In this document: piece after piece, positions 46,594-55,086 of the stretch | Numbering within the stretch: the first letter of the stretch is position 1 | How the letters are laid out: each line of letters opens with the position of its first letter | NCBI GenBank assembly: GCA_003332035.1 | Contig: QOQI01000004.1 | Span: 1 to 64,000 of the forward strand | Source of the DNA: Paracoccaceae bacterium | GTDB taxonomy: Bacteria > Pseudomonadota > Alphaproteobacteria > Rhodobacterales > Rhodobacteraceae | Length of the DNA stretch: 64,000 nt | Direction: 5' to 3' | Position numbers and translations under genes: made by a program | Notes under the pieces: generated by a model | Told to the model about the DNA's origin: nothing | What the model saw: only the letters and a program-made list of their open reading frames with translations | The model's database searches: none

Positions 46594-47877
46594 ATGGCGG
46601 ACGATTTTTCTGATAAAAAGCCTTCTCGTCGACAATTCTTGGCTGGTGCTGCTGCTTTAGGTGCGGGTTCCACTGCTGCTAGTTCTTTATCAGCTAGTGA
46701 TGATGATCCTCTTATAACTGAGGTTCAAGAATGGGCTCAAATAACTGGCGATGGTGTGGACGCCACTCCTTATGGACTTCCAATTGAATTTGAAAAAGAC
46801 GTTGTTCGGAGAAATGTTGGCTGGTTAACAGCTGACACAATAAGCTCTATAAACTTTAGTCCTATTCACGCTTTAGATGGTACAATCACGCCACAAGGAT
46901 GCGCTTTTGAACGACATCATTCGGGAGCTATTGAGCTTCGAAAAGAGGACTACCGACTGATGATAAACGGTCTGGTCGACCAAGAATTAGTTTTTACCTA
47001 TGAAGATCTTGAGAGATTTCCAAGGGAACAACATGTCTACTTTTGTGAATGTGCAGCTAATACTGGCATGGAGTGGGCAGGTGCCCAATTGAATGGCGTT
47101 CAGTTCACTCATGGAATGATCCACAACATGGAGTACACAGGGGTTCCTCTTAGAACACTACTCAATGAAGCCGGTTTGAATGCGGCTGGTGATTTAAAAG
47201 GGAAATGGATTTTTGTTGAGGGTGCTGATGCTTCTTCTAATGGTCGGTCCATTCCTATGGAAAAAGCTTTAGATGATGTTCTCGTTGCTTTTAAAGCTAA
47301 TGGTGAGGCCCTCAGAAAAGAGCACGGCTATCCTGCTCGACTGGTTGTGCCTGGTTGGGAAGGAAATATGTGGGTAAAATGGCTTCGTCGGGTTGAAGTT
47401 TTAGATAAACCTGTCGAGAGCAGGGAGGAAACTTCTAAATATACAGATACTTTAGCGGATGGAATGAGCAGAAAGTGGACTTGGGCTATGGATGCCAAGT
47501 CTGTCGTCACATCGCCTAGCCCACAGTCTCCAATTTCGCATGGAAAAGGTCCGTTGGTTATCTCCGGTTTGGCTTGGTCTGGGCGTGGTGCGATAACTAG
47601 AGTGGATGTTACAATAGATGGTGGAGAGAACTGGTACGAAGCAAGACTAGCTCAGCCTGGCACAAAAATGGCGCTTACAAGATTTTATCTTGATATAGAG
47701 TGGGACGGTGAGGAAATGTTCCTGCAGTCAAGAGCTCATGATGAAACAGGCTATGTTCAGCCCACTAAAGAAGAGCTTAGAGAAGTGCGTGGGTTGAACT
47801 CCATTTATCATAATAATTGTATCCAAACTTGGTGGATTAAATCAAACGGGGAGGCTGAAAATGTCGAAATCTCGTGA
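46594..47877 (+). CDS. soxC: SoxC, molybdenum sulfane dehydrogenase subunit
   Basis: 427 aa. Tat signal KPSRRQFLAGAAALGAG. Sulfite-oxidase fold: the molybdenum-ligand cysteine is probably Cys153 in CECAANTGMEW, followed by the moco-binding and the C-terminal dimerisation domain. With SoxD it oxidises the sulfane sulfur on SoxY, a six-electron step, so thiosulfate can be taken fully to sulfate without sulfur globules. It overlaps soxD by 17 bp. Confidence 0.95.
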   Translation: MADDFSDKKPSRRQFLAGAAALGAGSTAASSLSASDDDPLITEVQEWAQITGDGVDATPYGLPIEFEKDVVRRNVGWLTADTISSINFSPIHALDGTITPQGCAFERHHSGAIELRKEDYRLMINGLVDQELVFTYEDLERFPREQHVYFCECAANTGMEWAGAQLNGVQFTHGMIHNMEYTGVPLRTLLNEAGLNAAGDLKGKWIFVEGADASSNGRSIPMEKALDDVLVAFKANGEALRKEHGYPARLVVPGWEGNMWVKWLRRVEVLDKPVESREETSKYTDTLADGMSRKWTWAMDAKSVVTSPSPQSPISHGKGPLVISGLAWSGRGAITRVDVTIDGGENWYEARLAQPGTKMALTRFYLDIEWDGEEMFLQSRAHDETGYVQPTKEELREVRGLNSIYHNNCIQTWWIKSNGEAENVEIS

Positions 47878-49036
47878 TTTGTTTACCGTCGCAGGCATTG
47901 TTGTTTTTGGAGTTTTACTTATCGCGACTAACTTTGCTGATCGCTTTGTCACTCAGCTTCCGCAGGATGCTAAGATAGTATCATCAGATTTTGATCCTGA
48001 TTTCAGAATGATTGCTGCGGCCGAAGCTTCCGCTGTTGGGCCAAGAGATGGAAAATTTGGGCTAGGTCGCGGTGCCACCAAAAGGGAGGTGGCGGCTTGG
48101 GATGGCGATATAAGCCCCGATGGTACTGGTTTGCCCATGGGTTCTGGGGATGCAATTAATGGGGAAGAAGTGTTTGCTGAGCATTGTGCTATTTGCCACG
48201 GTGATTTTGCTGAGGGTGTAGATAATTGGCCGGAGTTGGCAGGGGGCCTGGATACACTAGCTGACGAAGATCCGGTTAAAACAGTAGGCTCATATTGGCC
48301 TTATCTATCAACAACATGGGATTATGTGAAGCGTTCAATGCCATTTGGCTATGCGCAGAGTTTGAGTGATGATGATGTGTATGCAATTGTGGCATATATT
48401 TTGTACTCAAACGATATTGTTGATGAGGATTTTATTTTATCTAACGAAACTTTTCTTGATGTTGAGATGCCAAATAAAAATGGCTTTATAGTCGATGATA
48501 GATTGACATCAGAATCACATTTTTGGAATAAAAAAGTTTGTATGTCCGACTGTAAAAGTGATGTTAAAATTACAATGCGCGCTGCTGTGCTTGACGTAAC
48601 TCCTGAAGATGAAAAAAACGAAGATTCTGAAGATTCTGCAGCCGTTACTACAATCTCAAATCAAGTTGAAGAACAGTCTGAGGCTCTAGTTGAAGTGGTT
48701 AATCTAGATTCTGGGCTAGTGGAAGCTGGAGAGAAGGCTTTTAAAAAATGTAAGTCTTGTCATCAAATTGGTGATGGAGCAAAAAACAAAACAGGACCTC
48801 ACTTAAATGCAATTTTTGGTCGAAAAATTGGTGGTATTCAGGGGTTTAAGTATTCAAAGATTTTTAAGTCGATGAGAGATGATGGTCGCGTTTGGGATGA
48901 AGAATCAATGACGGAATTCTTGGCGTCACCCAAGCAGTACGCAAAAGGAACTAAAATGTCCTTTGCGGGTTTCAAAAAAGAGAAAGATATCCTTTCAACA
49001 ATTGAATATTTGAAATCATTTCAGTCTTTAAATTAG
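47861..49036 (+). CDS. soxD: SoxD, diheme cytochrome c subunit of SoxCD
   Basis: 391 aa, starting 17 bp before the soxC stop with a GGGGAGG ribosome site. An uncleaved or cleavable N-terminal helix (VAGIVVFGVLLIATNF) exports it. Two heme sites: CAICH 109-113 and CKSCH 297-301, in two cytochrome domains joined by an unusually acidic linker (about 247-285, rich in Glu/Asp/Ser). The second domain resembles cytochrome c2 (GPHLNAIFGRK, GTKMSFAGFK). It carries electrons from SoxC towards the respiratory chain. Confidence 0.94.
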   Translation: MSKSRDLFTVAGIVVFGVLLIATNFADRFVTQLPQDAKIVSSDFDPDFRMIAAAEASAVGPRDGKFGLGRGATKREVAAWDGDISPDGTGLPMGSGDAINGEEVFAEHCAICHGDFAEGVDNWPELAGGLDTLADEDPVKTVGSYWPYLSTTWDYVKRSMPFGYAQSLSDDDVYAIVAYILYSNDIVDEDFILSNETFLDVEMPNKNGFIVDDRLTSESHFWNKKVCMSDCKSDVKITMRAAVLDVTPEDEKNEDSEDSAAVTTISNQVEEQSEALVEVVNLDSGLVEAGEKAFKKCKSCHQIGDGAKNKTGPHLNAIFGRKIGGIQGFKYSKIFKSMRDDGRVWDEESMTEFLASPKQYAKGTKMSFAGFKKEKDILSTIEYLKSFQSLN

Positions 49037-49057
49037 TGTTTTGTGTGCTGTTTTTTT

Positions 49058-49094
49058 TTGACAGGTTACTTTTTTTTAGGTTACCGTAAGGTAA
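49058..49094 (+). promoter_or_regulatory. Possible promoter/operator of soxEF
   Basis: TTGACA (49058-49063), a consensus -35, is followed by GGTTAC at 49064-49069 and again at 49079-49084, then TTACC-GTAA-GGTAA (49081-49094), a small inverted repeat. A clear -10 box is not seen at 17 bp (TTACCG). The region lies in the 73-bp gap between soxD and soxE and suggests separate control of soxEF. Confidence 0.4.
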
Positions 49095-49109
49095 GTTAAG
49101 GGGTGATTT

Positions 49110-49454
49110 ATGTCTTTACAATCTAATTTGATCGCTTCAGTATTTCTTTTTGGAACTGCTTTGAACGCAGAGCAAGCTATTGAAAAATTTACCCTTTCCC
49201 CATCTATATTGGAAATCCAGGGCGACTTAGCTTACGGCGAATATTTGGCTAGTGACTGTCAAACCTGTCACCGGGCAGATAACAGCAATCAAGGGATTCC
49301 CGGAATAAATGGTAGGGAAATAACAGAAATCGTTTATGCTTTACATGAATATAAAAATAAATATCGCAAAAACCAAGTCATGCAGATGATGGCTGGAGGT
49401 TTAGGTGATGAAGAAATTGCAGCTTTGGCAAGCTATTTTGCATCGTTGCAGTAA
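49110..49454 (+). CDS. soxE: SoxE, cytochrome c subunit of flavocytochrome c sulfide dehydrogenase
   Basis: 114 aa. Signal peptide about 1-20 (FGTALNA-EQA). One heme site CQTCH at 50-54; MMAGGLGDEEIAALASYF provides a Met ligand and the class I cytochrome C-terminal helix. It pairs with the SoxF flavoprotein encoded 80 bp downstream and passes electrons from sulfide to soluble cytochrome c. Only one heme, unlike the diheme Allochromatium FccA. AAGGGGTGA ribosome site. Confidence 0.85.
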   Translation: MSLQSNLIASVFLFGTALNAEQAIEKFTLSPSILEIQGDLAYGEYLASDCQTCHRADNSNQGIPGINGREITEIVYALHEYKNKYRKNQVMQMMAGGLGDEEIAALASYFASLQ

Positions 49455-49484
49455 GGTCTTGTGCTTAGGTAGCGCAGGAAGAAA

Positions 49485-49514
49485 GCCTGTAAAAGGCTCT
49501 GGGTTAAACCCAGA
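49485..49514 (+). other. Two adjacent hairpins between soxE and soxF
   Basis: AGCCT-GTAAA-AGGCT (about 49484-49498) is followed directly by TCTGGGTT-A-AACCCAGA (49498-49514), an 8-bp perfect inverted repeat with a one-base centre. No T run follows. They lie 20 bp before the soxF ATG, just ahead of its GGAGGG ribosome site. They could be an operator or an RNA processing/stability element that sets the SoxE to SoxF ratio. Confidence 0.5.
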
Positions 49515-49534
49515 TCAAAAGTGGAGGGAAAAAT

Positions 49535-50797
49535 ATGTCAATAAATAGACGTTCATTTATACAAACTGCGGCTGCTGTTACCGCTAGTTTGGCCACTCCG
49601 ATGGTTATGGCAAGTGGGAAACCGCGGGTCGTTGTTGTTGGAGGTGGCGCTGGTGGCGCAACCGTGGCCAGGTATATTGCTAAGGACAGCAAAGGTGCAA
49701 TCGACGTTACTCTAGTAGAGCCGTCCCGCACATACTATACGTGCTTTTTCTCTAATCTCTATTTGGGAGGTTTTAGAGACTTGGGCAGTATAGCACACAG
49801 TTATGGAAATCTTGCTTCAGAATATGGTATTAACGTCGTTCACGATTGGGCGGTAGATATTGACGGAGGGAGTAAAACTGTTTCTTTAGCTGGCGGTGGA
49901 ACTCTTAATTATGATCGTCTTGTTCTTTCACCAGGTATTGATTTTGTTGATGGAGCAGTTGACGGCTGGGACTTGAATGCTCAAAATAAAATGCCGCACG
50001 CGTATAAAGCTGGTAGCCAAACGGAGCTATTAAAAGCCCAACTTGCTTCTATGCCCGAAGGTGGCGTATTTGCAATGGTTGCCCCACCAAACCCTTACAG
50101 ATGCCCTCCTGGGCCATATGAACGCATTTCAATGATTGCTCATATGCTGAAGAAATCAAATCCAACTGCTAAAATTATAGTAGCGGACCCAAAACCTAAG
50201 TTTTCTAAAATGGGGCTGTTCCAGGAAGGTTGGGCCAACCACTACGATGGAATGGTTGATTGGATTGGTTCAGAATTTGGTGGAGGAAATGTATCAGTTA
50301 ATCCTGAAGCTATGACGGTATCGATCGATGGCGAAGAGACGAAGGTTGACGCGTGTAATGTAATTCCTGCAATGAAAGCCGGGCGTATTTGTGAGATGGC
50401 TGGAATAACAGATGGGAATTGGGCTCCAGTAAGTGCTCACGACATGTCTTCTAAAGTCGATAGCAATATTCACGTTTTGGGTGATGCTTCAGCACAGGGT
50501 GATATGCCAAAATCAGGCTTCTCAGCTAATTCGCAAGCGAAGGTTGCTGCTATGGCTATTAGAGGCGCATTAACCGGTTCTAAAGTGTTCCCAGCTAAAT
50601 TCTCAAATACATGCTGGTCTCTCGTTGATACAAATAACGGTGTTAAAGTAGGCGCAACATATAAAGCGACAGATGAAAAGATCGCAAAAGTTGATGGATT
50701 TATTTCAAAAACTGGTGAAACGGCTGATGTTCGGAAGGCTACTTACGAGGAGTCCGTCGGTTGGTATGCTGGTATAACGGCTGATATGTTTGGTTAA
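49535..50797 (+). CDS. soxF: SoxF, flavoprotein of sulfide dehydrogenase (FccB type)
   Basis: 420 aa. Tat signal (NRRSFIQTAAA). FAD-binding GGGAGG at 36-41. Cys70 (TYYTCFF) matches the cysteine that binds FAD covalently in FccB, and Cys192 (YRCPPGPYE) with Cys362 (NTCWSLV) matches the redox disulfide that receives sulfide. With SoxE it oxidises sulfide to sulfur or polysulfide in the periplasm. SoxF also reactivates SoxYZ in Paracoccus. The gene ends 4 bp into the convergent photolyase-like gene. Confidence 0.95.
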   Translation: MSINRRSFIQTAAAVTASLATPMVMASGKPRVVVVGGGAGGATVARYIAKDSKGAIDVTLVEPSRTYYTCFFSNLYLGGFRDLGSIAHSYGNLASEYGINVVHDWAVDIDGGSKTVSLAGGGTLNYDRLVLSPGIDFVDGAVDGWDLNAQNKMPHAYKAGSQTELLKAQLASMPEGGVFAMVAPPNPYRCPPGPYERISMIAHMLKKSNPTAKIIVADPKPKFSKMGLFQEGWANHYDGMVDWIGSEFGGGNVSVNPEAMTVSIDGEETKVDACNVIPAMKAGRICEMAGITDGNWAPVSAHDMSSKVDSNIHVLGDASAQGDMPKSGFSANSQAKVAAMAIRGALTGSKVFPAKFSNTCWSLVDTNNGVKVGATYKATDEKIAKVDGFISKTGETADVRKATYEESVGWYAGITADMFG

Positions 50798-52002
50798 GAA
50801 TTTAATCCCAGCTCTTTTATAAGGGCTGGGATTTTCTCCTTAAATCGGAAAAAACCATGTGTTGCATGTGGCCATGCTGTCTGATCATAGTCTTTTGTGA
50901 TTTGTACAATATTTAATCCTTGCTCGATAAGTATTTTTATAAGTGATGCATTTGGTCCTGTTGCAGCATAAGCAACAACCATTTGTTCAATTTTATTTTC
51001 GTGATACCAGCTCTTTATTTCATTATGATTTGAGGTAAATTTCACGGAGCCAATTTTATCTTTATACCTTTTTGAAACATCTTCCATTAATGAGTTTACA
51101 AAAGTGTGTACTGATTTTGCACATGACCAAGGACTTACGCTATCCAAATTATTTACGGCAATAGTACTTTCAATTTTTAAACCATTTATAACTGGTGAAA
51201 GATCTAAGTCTTCATCGTGTATCAGTAATCCAGTTCTTAACTTTGAATTTGGTAGGTTCCCTAAGTTCAAAATCGATAAATCTGGATGAGGATTTCCCGG
51301 TAATGCAACTGCTGAGCTAGATAGGCCAATGGGATCGAACCTATTATTTGTAAATTTACATATATTATCTCTACGCGCTAAGTAAGTTTTTCCTGGGGTT
51401 TGAATGCCTGCAACCCATCTCCAGCTCAACGTATTAGAGGCTGGGTCCCCGTCCAGCAAATGACGTAGAAAAAAATCTGCACCAAGCTGCCAGGGTAAAT
51501 TGAGTGTAAATATCCATATTGAGGCAAACCACATGCGAGCATGATTATGCAGATATCCGGTTTCTTTCAATTCGTGCGCCCAGAAATCAAAGCATTCTAT
51601 ATCAGTTGTGCCTCCACAGGCCGTTTCCCATGATTTTCGTAAGCCTGATTGTGTCATTAGCTGATTTTCTAATCGCCTCAAATCGTTTTGGTAATCCCGC
51701 CAAACCGAAGGCCTCATTTCCAGCCAGCCTTTCCAGTAAGTACGCCAAAATACTTCTTGAATAAATTTTTCTGACGAAGAAAGCCCATATTTATTTAAAA
51801 CGGCTTTTAAAACTTCCAGTTCAGTTAGAATCCTTCGCCTAATAAAGGGCGATAATTGTGATACATAATTATGATTAGATGGTCCAAAATCATAATTTCT
51901 TTTATTTCTATAGCTTAGACCTGCTTTTGGTATAAAATCCGTTAGCTTCTCAAGTGCAATGGCGCGAGTTGGTTTATTCTGTGAGGTTGCATTTTCTAAC
52001 AT
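50794..52002 (-). CDS. Photolyase/cryptochrome-like FAD protein with apparently permuted domains
   Basis: 402 aa from ATG 52000-52002 (a GTG one codon earlier is possible). The N-terminal part (about 20-225) is the FAD-binding domain of photolyases: FVQEVFWRTYWKGW-like FIQEVFWRTYWKGWLE (81-96), YLHNHARMWFASIW (151-164) and DGDPASNTLSWRWVAG (185-200). The Rossmann-like antenna domain that normally comes first is absent there. Instead the C-terminal 150 residues look alpha/beta (GLLIHDEDLDL, MVVAYAATGP) and end in WPHATHGFFRFKEKIPALI. Probably light-driven or flavin-dependent DNA repair or sensing; function unproven. Confidence 0.78.
   Translation of the reverse strand: MLENATSQNKPTRAIALEKLTDFIPKAGLSYRNKRNYDFGPSNHNYVSQLSPFIRRRILTELEVLKAVLNKYGLSSSEKFIQEVFWRTYWKGWLEMRPSVWRDYQNDLRRLENQLMTQSGLRKSWETACGGTTDIECFDFWAHELKETGYLHNHARMWFASIWIFTLNLPWQLGADFFLRHLLDGDPASNTLSWRWVAGIQTPGKTYLARRDNICKFTNNRFDPIGLSSSAVALPGNPHPDLSILNLGNLPNSKLRTGLLIHDEDLDLSPVINGLKIESTIAVNNLDSVSPWSCAKSVHTFVNSLMEDVSKRYKDKIGSVKFTSNHNEIKSWYHENKIEQMVVAYAATGPNASLIKILIEQGLNIVQITKDYDQTAWPHATHGFFRFKEKIPALIKELGLNS
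50804..50833. terminator. Bidirectional terminator at the end of the sox cluster
   Basis: AATCCCAGCTCTT (50804-50816), loop TTAT, AAGGGCTGGGATT (50821-50833): thirteen pairs with one T-G wobble, followed by TTCTCC on the plus strand. It is 7 bp after the soxF stop and serves soxF. It also encodes the last codons of the convergent photolyase-like gene, so on the minus strand it would form before that gene's stop. Confidence 0.8.
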
Positions 52003-52094
52003 CACAGCTAAGTAGCGGAGCAGAAGGGTAGATCAAGTTTTTATTAATAGATTTTAGTTTTTTTATTTTAATTTGTGCCAATTGCGCGAGGGCT

Positions 52095-52124
52095 CTTGAA
52101 GCTTCGGCATGGCGCTACTAACAT
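52095..52124 (+). promoter_or_regulatory. Possible heat-shock (RpoH) promoter of clpP
   Basis: CTTGAA (52095-52100) followed after a 17-bp gap by CTAACAT (52118-52124) resembles the alphaproteobacterial RpoH pattern (CTTG, about 17-18, CYTATNT), but the spacer from CTTG is 19 and two of the -10 bases differ. It is 45 bp before the clpP ATG, a gene commonly under RpoH control. Weak evidence. Confidence 0.3.
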
Positions 52125-52168
52125 TAGAACTATAACAATTGTATTGCGCTTTAGAAAAGGCAGGCCTT

Positions 52169-52795
52169 ATGAACGATCCAGCAGAATTTTACATGAACTC
52201 ACTAGTACCCATGGTGGTTGAACAAACCAGCCGCGGAGAACGTGCTTACGATATATTTTCGCGTCTTTTAAAAGAACGAATTATTTTTCTCAATGGCGCT
52301 GTGCATGATGGTATGTCCAGTTTAATTGTAGCCCAACTACTCCATTTAGAGGCAGAGAACCCATCTAAAGAGATTAGTATGTACATAAATAGTCCAGGTG
52401 GCGTAGTCACCTCTGGTTTATCAATTTACGATACTATGCAGTACATCAAGCCTAAGGTTTCGACATTAGTAATTGGGCAGGCAGCTTCAATGGGTTCACT
52501 ATTGCTCACCGCTGGAGAGCCAGGTATGCGATACTCTCTACCAAATAGTCGAATTATGGTGCATCAGCCTTCCGGTGGCTACCAAGGGCAAGCGACTGAT
52601 ATTATGATTCATGCAGAAGAAACGCTCAAATTGAAAAAGCGTTTGAATGAAATATACGTAAAACATACCGGTCAGTCTTTGAAAACGGTCGAGGCGGCTC
52701 TCGAGCGAGATAATTTTATGGCTGCGGAAGACGCTAAAAAATGGGGATTGATTGACGAAATTGTCACGCAGCGTACCAGCGGTGATGAAGAGTAA
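52169..52795 (+). CDS. clpP: ATP-dependent Clp protease proteolytic subunit
   Basis: 208 aa from ATG 52169; a TTG at 52139 in frame is less likely because the family starts near [21 protein letters not shown]. The catalytic triad is Ser107 ([10 protein letters not shown]), His132 (VHQPSGG) and an Asp in the handle region near 180. It forms the double seven-ring chamber that degrades proteins fed by ClpX or ClpA. clpX follows after 118 bp. Confidence 0.96.
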   Translation: MNDPAEFYMNSLVPMVVEQTSRGERAYDIFSRLLKERIIFLNGAVHDGMSSLIVAQLLHLEAENPSKEISMYINSPGGVVTSGLSIYDTMQYIKPKVSTLVIGQAASMGSLLLTAGEPGMRYSLPNSRIMVHQPSGGYQGQATDIMIHAEETLKLKKRLNEIYVKHTGQSLKTVEAALERDNFMAAEDAKKWGLIDEIVTQRTSGDEE

Positions 52796-52913
52796 ATTGG
52801 CATCACATTTGCTTGAGAAAAATAAAATATGAATTTTGCCATTGTAGACAGCGGAAGCCTGACTTAAGCTGTGGATAAATATGAGCACTGGGTAGGACAA
52901 AGGACCGAGTTTA

Positions 52914-54176
52914 ATGTCAACGAATTCTGGCTCTGATAGTAAAAATACTCTTTACTGCAGTTTTTGTGGGAAAAGTCAGCATGAAGTAAGAAAACTTATT
53001 GCTGGTCCAACTGTATTTATATGCGATGAATGTGTTGAACTTTGCATGGACATAATCCGTGAGGAAACCAAATCAACTGGTTTTAAGTCCTCAGATGGGG
53101 TTCCAACTCCTAGAGAAATTTGCGGTGTTTTAGACGATTATGTTATTGGTCAGGCAGTAGCAAAGAGGGTCCTGTCGGTTGCTGTGCATAATCACTATAA
53201 GCGTCTCGAACATTCTGCAAAATCTGGTGATATAGAACTCTCTAAATCTAATATATTACTGATGGGCCCGACAGGGTGCGGCAAAACACTATTAGCCCAA
53301 ACTTTGGCCCGTATTCTTGATGTACCTTTTACTATGGCTGATGCAACTACACTTACTGAAGCAGGTTATGTAGGTGAGGATGTTGAGAATATAATTCTGA
53401 AGCTTCTACAAGCCTCAGAATATAATGTTGAACGTGCCCAACGTGGAATAGTCTATATTGATGAAGTTGATAAGATAACTCGAAAGTCGGAAAACCCTTC
53501 AATTACACGCGATGTGTCTGGTGAAGGTGTTCAGCAAGCTTTGTTAAAACTTATGGAAGGTACAGTAGCTAGTGTGCCCCCGCAGGGTGGTAGAAAGCAC
53601 CCTCAGCAGGAGTTTCTACAAGTAGATACTACTAATATTTTATTTATCTGCGGTGGAGCATTTGCGGGGCTCGATAAAATTATTGCTCAGCGCGGTAAAG
53701 GAAGCGCTATGGGTTTTGGAGCGGATGTGCGTAATGATGATGAACGTGGCATTGGAGAAATATTCAAAGACCTTGAGCCTGAAGATTTACTTAAGTTTGG
53801 ATTGATCCCTGAATTTGTTGGAAGGTTACCCGTCTTGGCGACTTTGGAAGATTTAGATCAAGATGCTTTGATAACAATTCTGACACAACCTAAAAACGCT
53901 CTGGTTAAACAATATCAAAGGCTATTTGAGCTTGAGGACACTAAATTAAATTTTACTGACGATGCCTTAAACGCAATTGCAAAAAGAGCCATTGAAAGAA
54001 AAACAGGAGCTCGAGGATTACGATCTATCCTTGAAGAAATATTACTTGATACCATGTTTGATTTGCCTGGTCTTGACGAGGTAACCGAGGTCGTTGTTAA
54101 CGAGGAAGCTGTATCTTCGGAATCCAGCCCACTAATGATTTATGCGGAAAACCAAAAAGAAGACCAATCTGCATAG
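52914..54176 (+). CDS. clpX: ATP-dependent Clp protease ATP-binding subunit
   Basis: 420 aa. N-terminal zinc-binding domain with Cys15, Cys18, Cys37 and Cys40 (CSFCGK ... CDEC). AAA+ motifs: Walker A GPTGCGKT (118-125), YVGEDVENI pore loop region, IDEVDKI Walker B, and the C-terminal sensor 2 GARGLRSI. It unfolds tagged proteins and feeds ClpP. Follows clpP in the same direction. Confidence 0.97.
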   Translation: MSTNSGSDSKNTLYCSFCGKSQHEVRKLIAGPTVFICDECVELCMDIIREETKSTGFKSSDGVPTPREICGVLDDYVIGQAVAKRVLSVAVHNHYKRLEHSAKSGDIELSKSNILLMGPTGCGKTLLAQTLARILDVPFTMADATTLTEAGYVGEDVENIILKLLQASEYNVERAQRGIVYIDEVDKITRKSENPSITRDVSGEGVQQALLKLMEGTVASVPPQGGRKHPQQEFLQVDTTNILFICGGAFAGLDKIIAQRGKGSAMGFGADVRNDDERGIGEIFKDLEPEDLLKFGLIPEFVGRLPVLATLEDLDQDALITILTQPKNALVKQYQRLFELEDTKLNFTDDALNAIAKRAIERKTGARGLRSILEEILLDTMFDLPGLDEVTEVVVNEEAVSSESSPLMIYAENQKEDQSA

Positions 54177-54248
54177 TTTACTTGTCTGAGCATATGGACG
54201 TTGTTCAATTTCTATTGCATAAAAGAATAGTATTTATTGGAGTTTAAT

Positions 54249-54632
54249 ATGGGTGTGTTTAGCCTGCTTTCTAGAGCCACAACATGGTGGAATAGAGAAA
54301 CTCTAGGAACTCAGCTTTATACTTGGCGCAAAGGCGTTAAAGTAGGCGAGGACAGTGCTGGAAATATTTTTTTTAGGGATAAAAATGATCGTCGTCGGTG
54401 GGTCATTTTTAACGGGGAAGTTGAGGCTAGCCGAGTTAGTGCTGAATGGCATGGTTGGTTACATCGAACTTGGGATGAGCCACCAACTGAAAAACCTCTT
54501 CCTAAGAAATCATGGGAAATTGATCATAAACCTAATGTTACTGGTAGTCTAGCGTCGTATAAACCATCGGGGTCTTTAAAACGGCGGGACGTAAAAGAGC
54601 GTCGCGACTACGAGGCTTGGAGTCCGGAGTAA
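54249..54632 (+). CDS. NADH:ubiquinone oxidoreductase accessory subunit NDUFA12 family
   Basis: 127 aa from ATG 54249 (TTGGAG ribosome site). Complex I supernumerary subunit of the B17.2/NDUFA12 type found in alphaproteobacteria and mitochondria. Family features: GTQLYTWRKGVKVGEDSAGN, RRRWVIFNGEVEASRVSAEWHGWLH and the closing YEAWSP. It binds the outside of complex I at the inner membrane and stabilises it. Next to mlaD (4-bp gap), a conserved alphaproteobacterial order. Confidence 0.92.
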   Translation: MGVFSLLSRATTWWNRETLGTQLYTWRKGVKVGEDSAGNIFFRDKNDRRRWVIFNGEVEASRVSAEWHGWLHRTWDEPPTEKPLPKKSWEIDHKPNVTGSLASYKPSGSLKRRDVKERRDYEAWSPE

Positions 54633-54636
54633 ATAA

Positions 54637-55086
54637 ATGAAAGAAAATAAACTTGAGGTTTTTATTGGAGCTTTTGTACTCGCGGTAGCCTTGGGGTTTG
54701 TTGTTTTTATTTATCAAACAACTGGGCTTTCCGTCTCAAACTCTAGGCACTACGATCTCAAAGCGGATTTTAGATCAGCTGATGGAATACATGTAGGAAC
54801 CGATGTTCGTTTGGCGGGTGTTAAAGTCGGTAGTGTAAGCAATTTGGATCTTAACGTTGAAACTTATAGAGCTGAAGCCAAGCTCGCTATTGAAAATCAA
54901 ATTGATATTCCAGATGACAGTGCGTTGACGGTGAGTTCTGAGGGACTATTGGGTGGAAATTTTATAGAAATTATACCAGGTGCTTCATATGAGTATATGC
55001 AACCAGGAGATGAGTTTCTTGATACACAGGGTTCTGTAAGCCTTATTTCTTTGTTGCTAAAATTTGTTTCAGGAAGCGATAATTGA
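54637..55086 (+). CDS. mlaD: Phospholipid transport substrate-binding protein MlaD
   Basis: 149 aa. An N-terminal anchor (LEVFIGAFVLAVALGFVVFIYQT) is followed by the MCE domain: FRSADGIHVGTDVRLAGVKVGSVSNLDL and LTVSSEGLLGGNFIEIIPG. In the Mla system MlaD is the periplasmic hexamer attached to the MlaFEB transporter that moves phospholipids between membranes. No mlaE/mlaF lie in this window. The stop overlaps the next gene's TTG start. Confidence 0.92.
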   Translation: MKENKLEVFIGAFVLAVALGFVVFIYQTTGLSVSNSRHYDLKADFRSADGIHVGTDVRLAGVKVGSVSNLDLNVETYRAEAKLAIENQIDIPDDSALTVSSEGLLGGNFIEIIPGASYEYMQPGDEFLDTQGSVSLISLLLKFVSGSDN

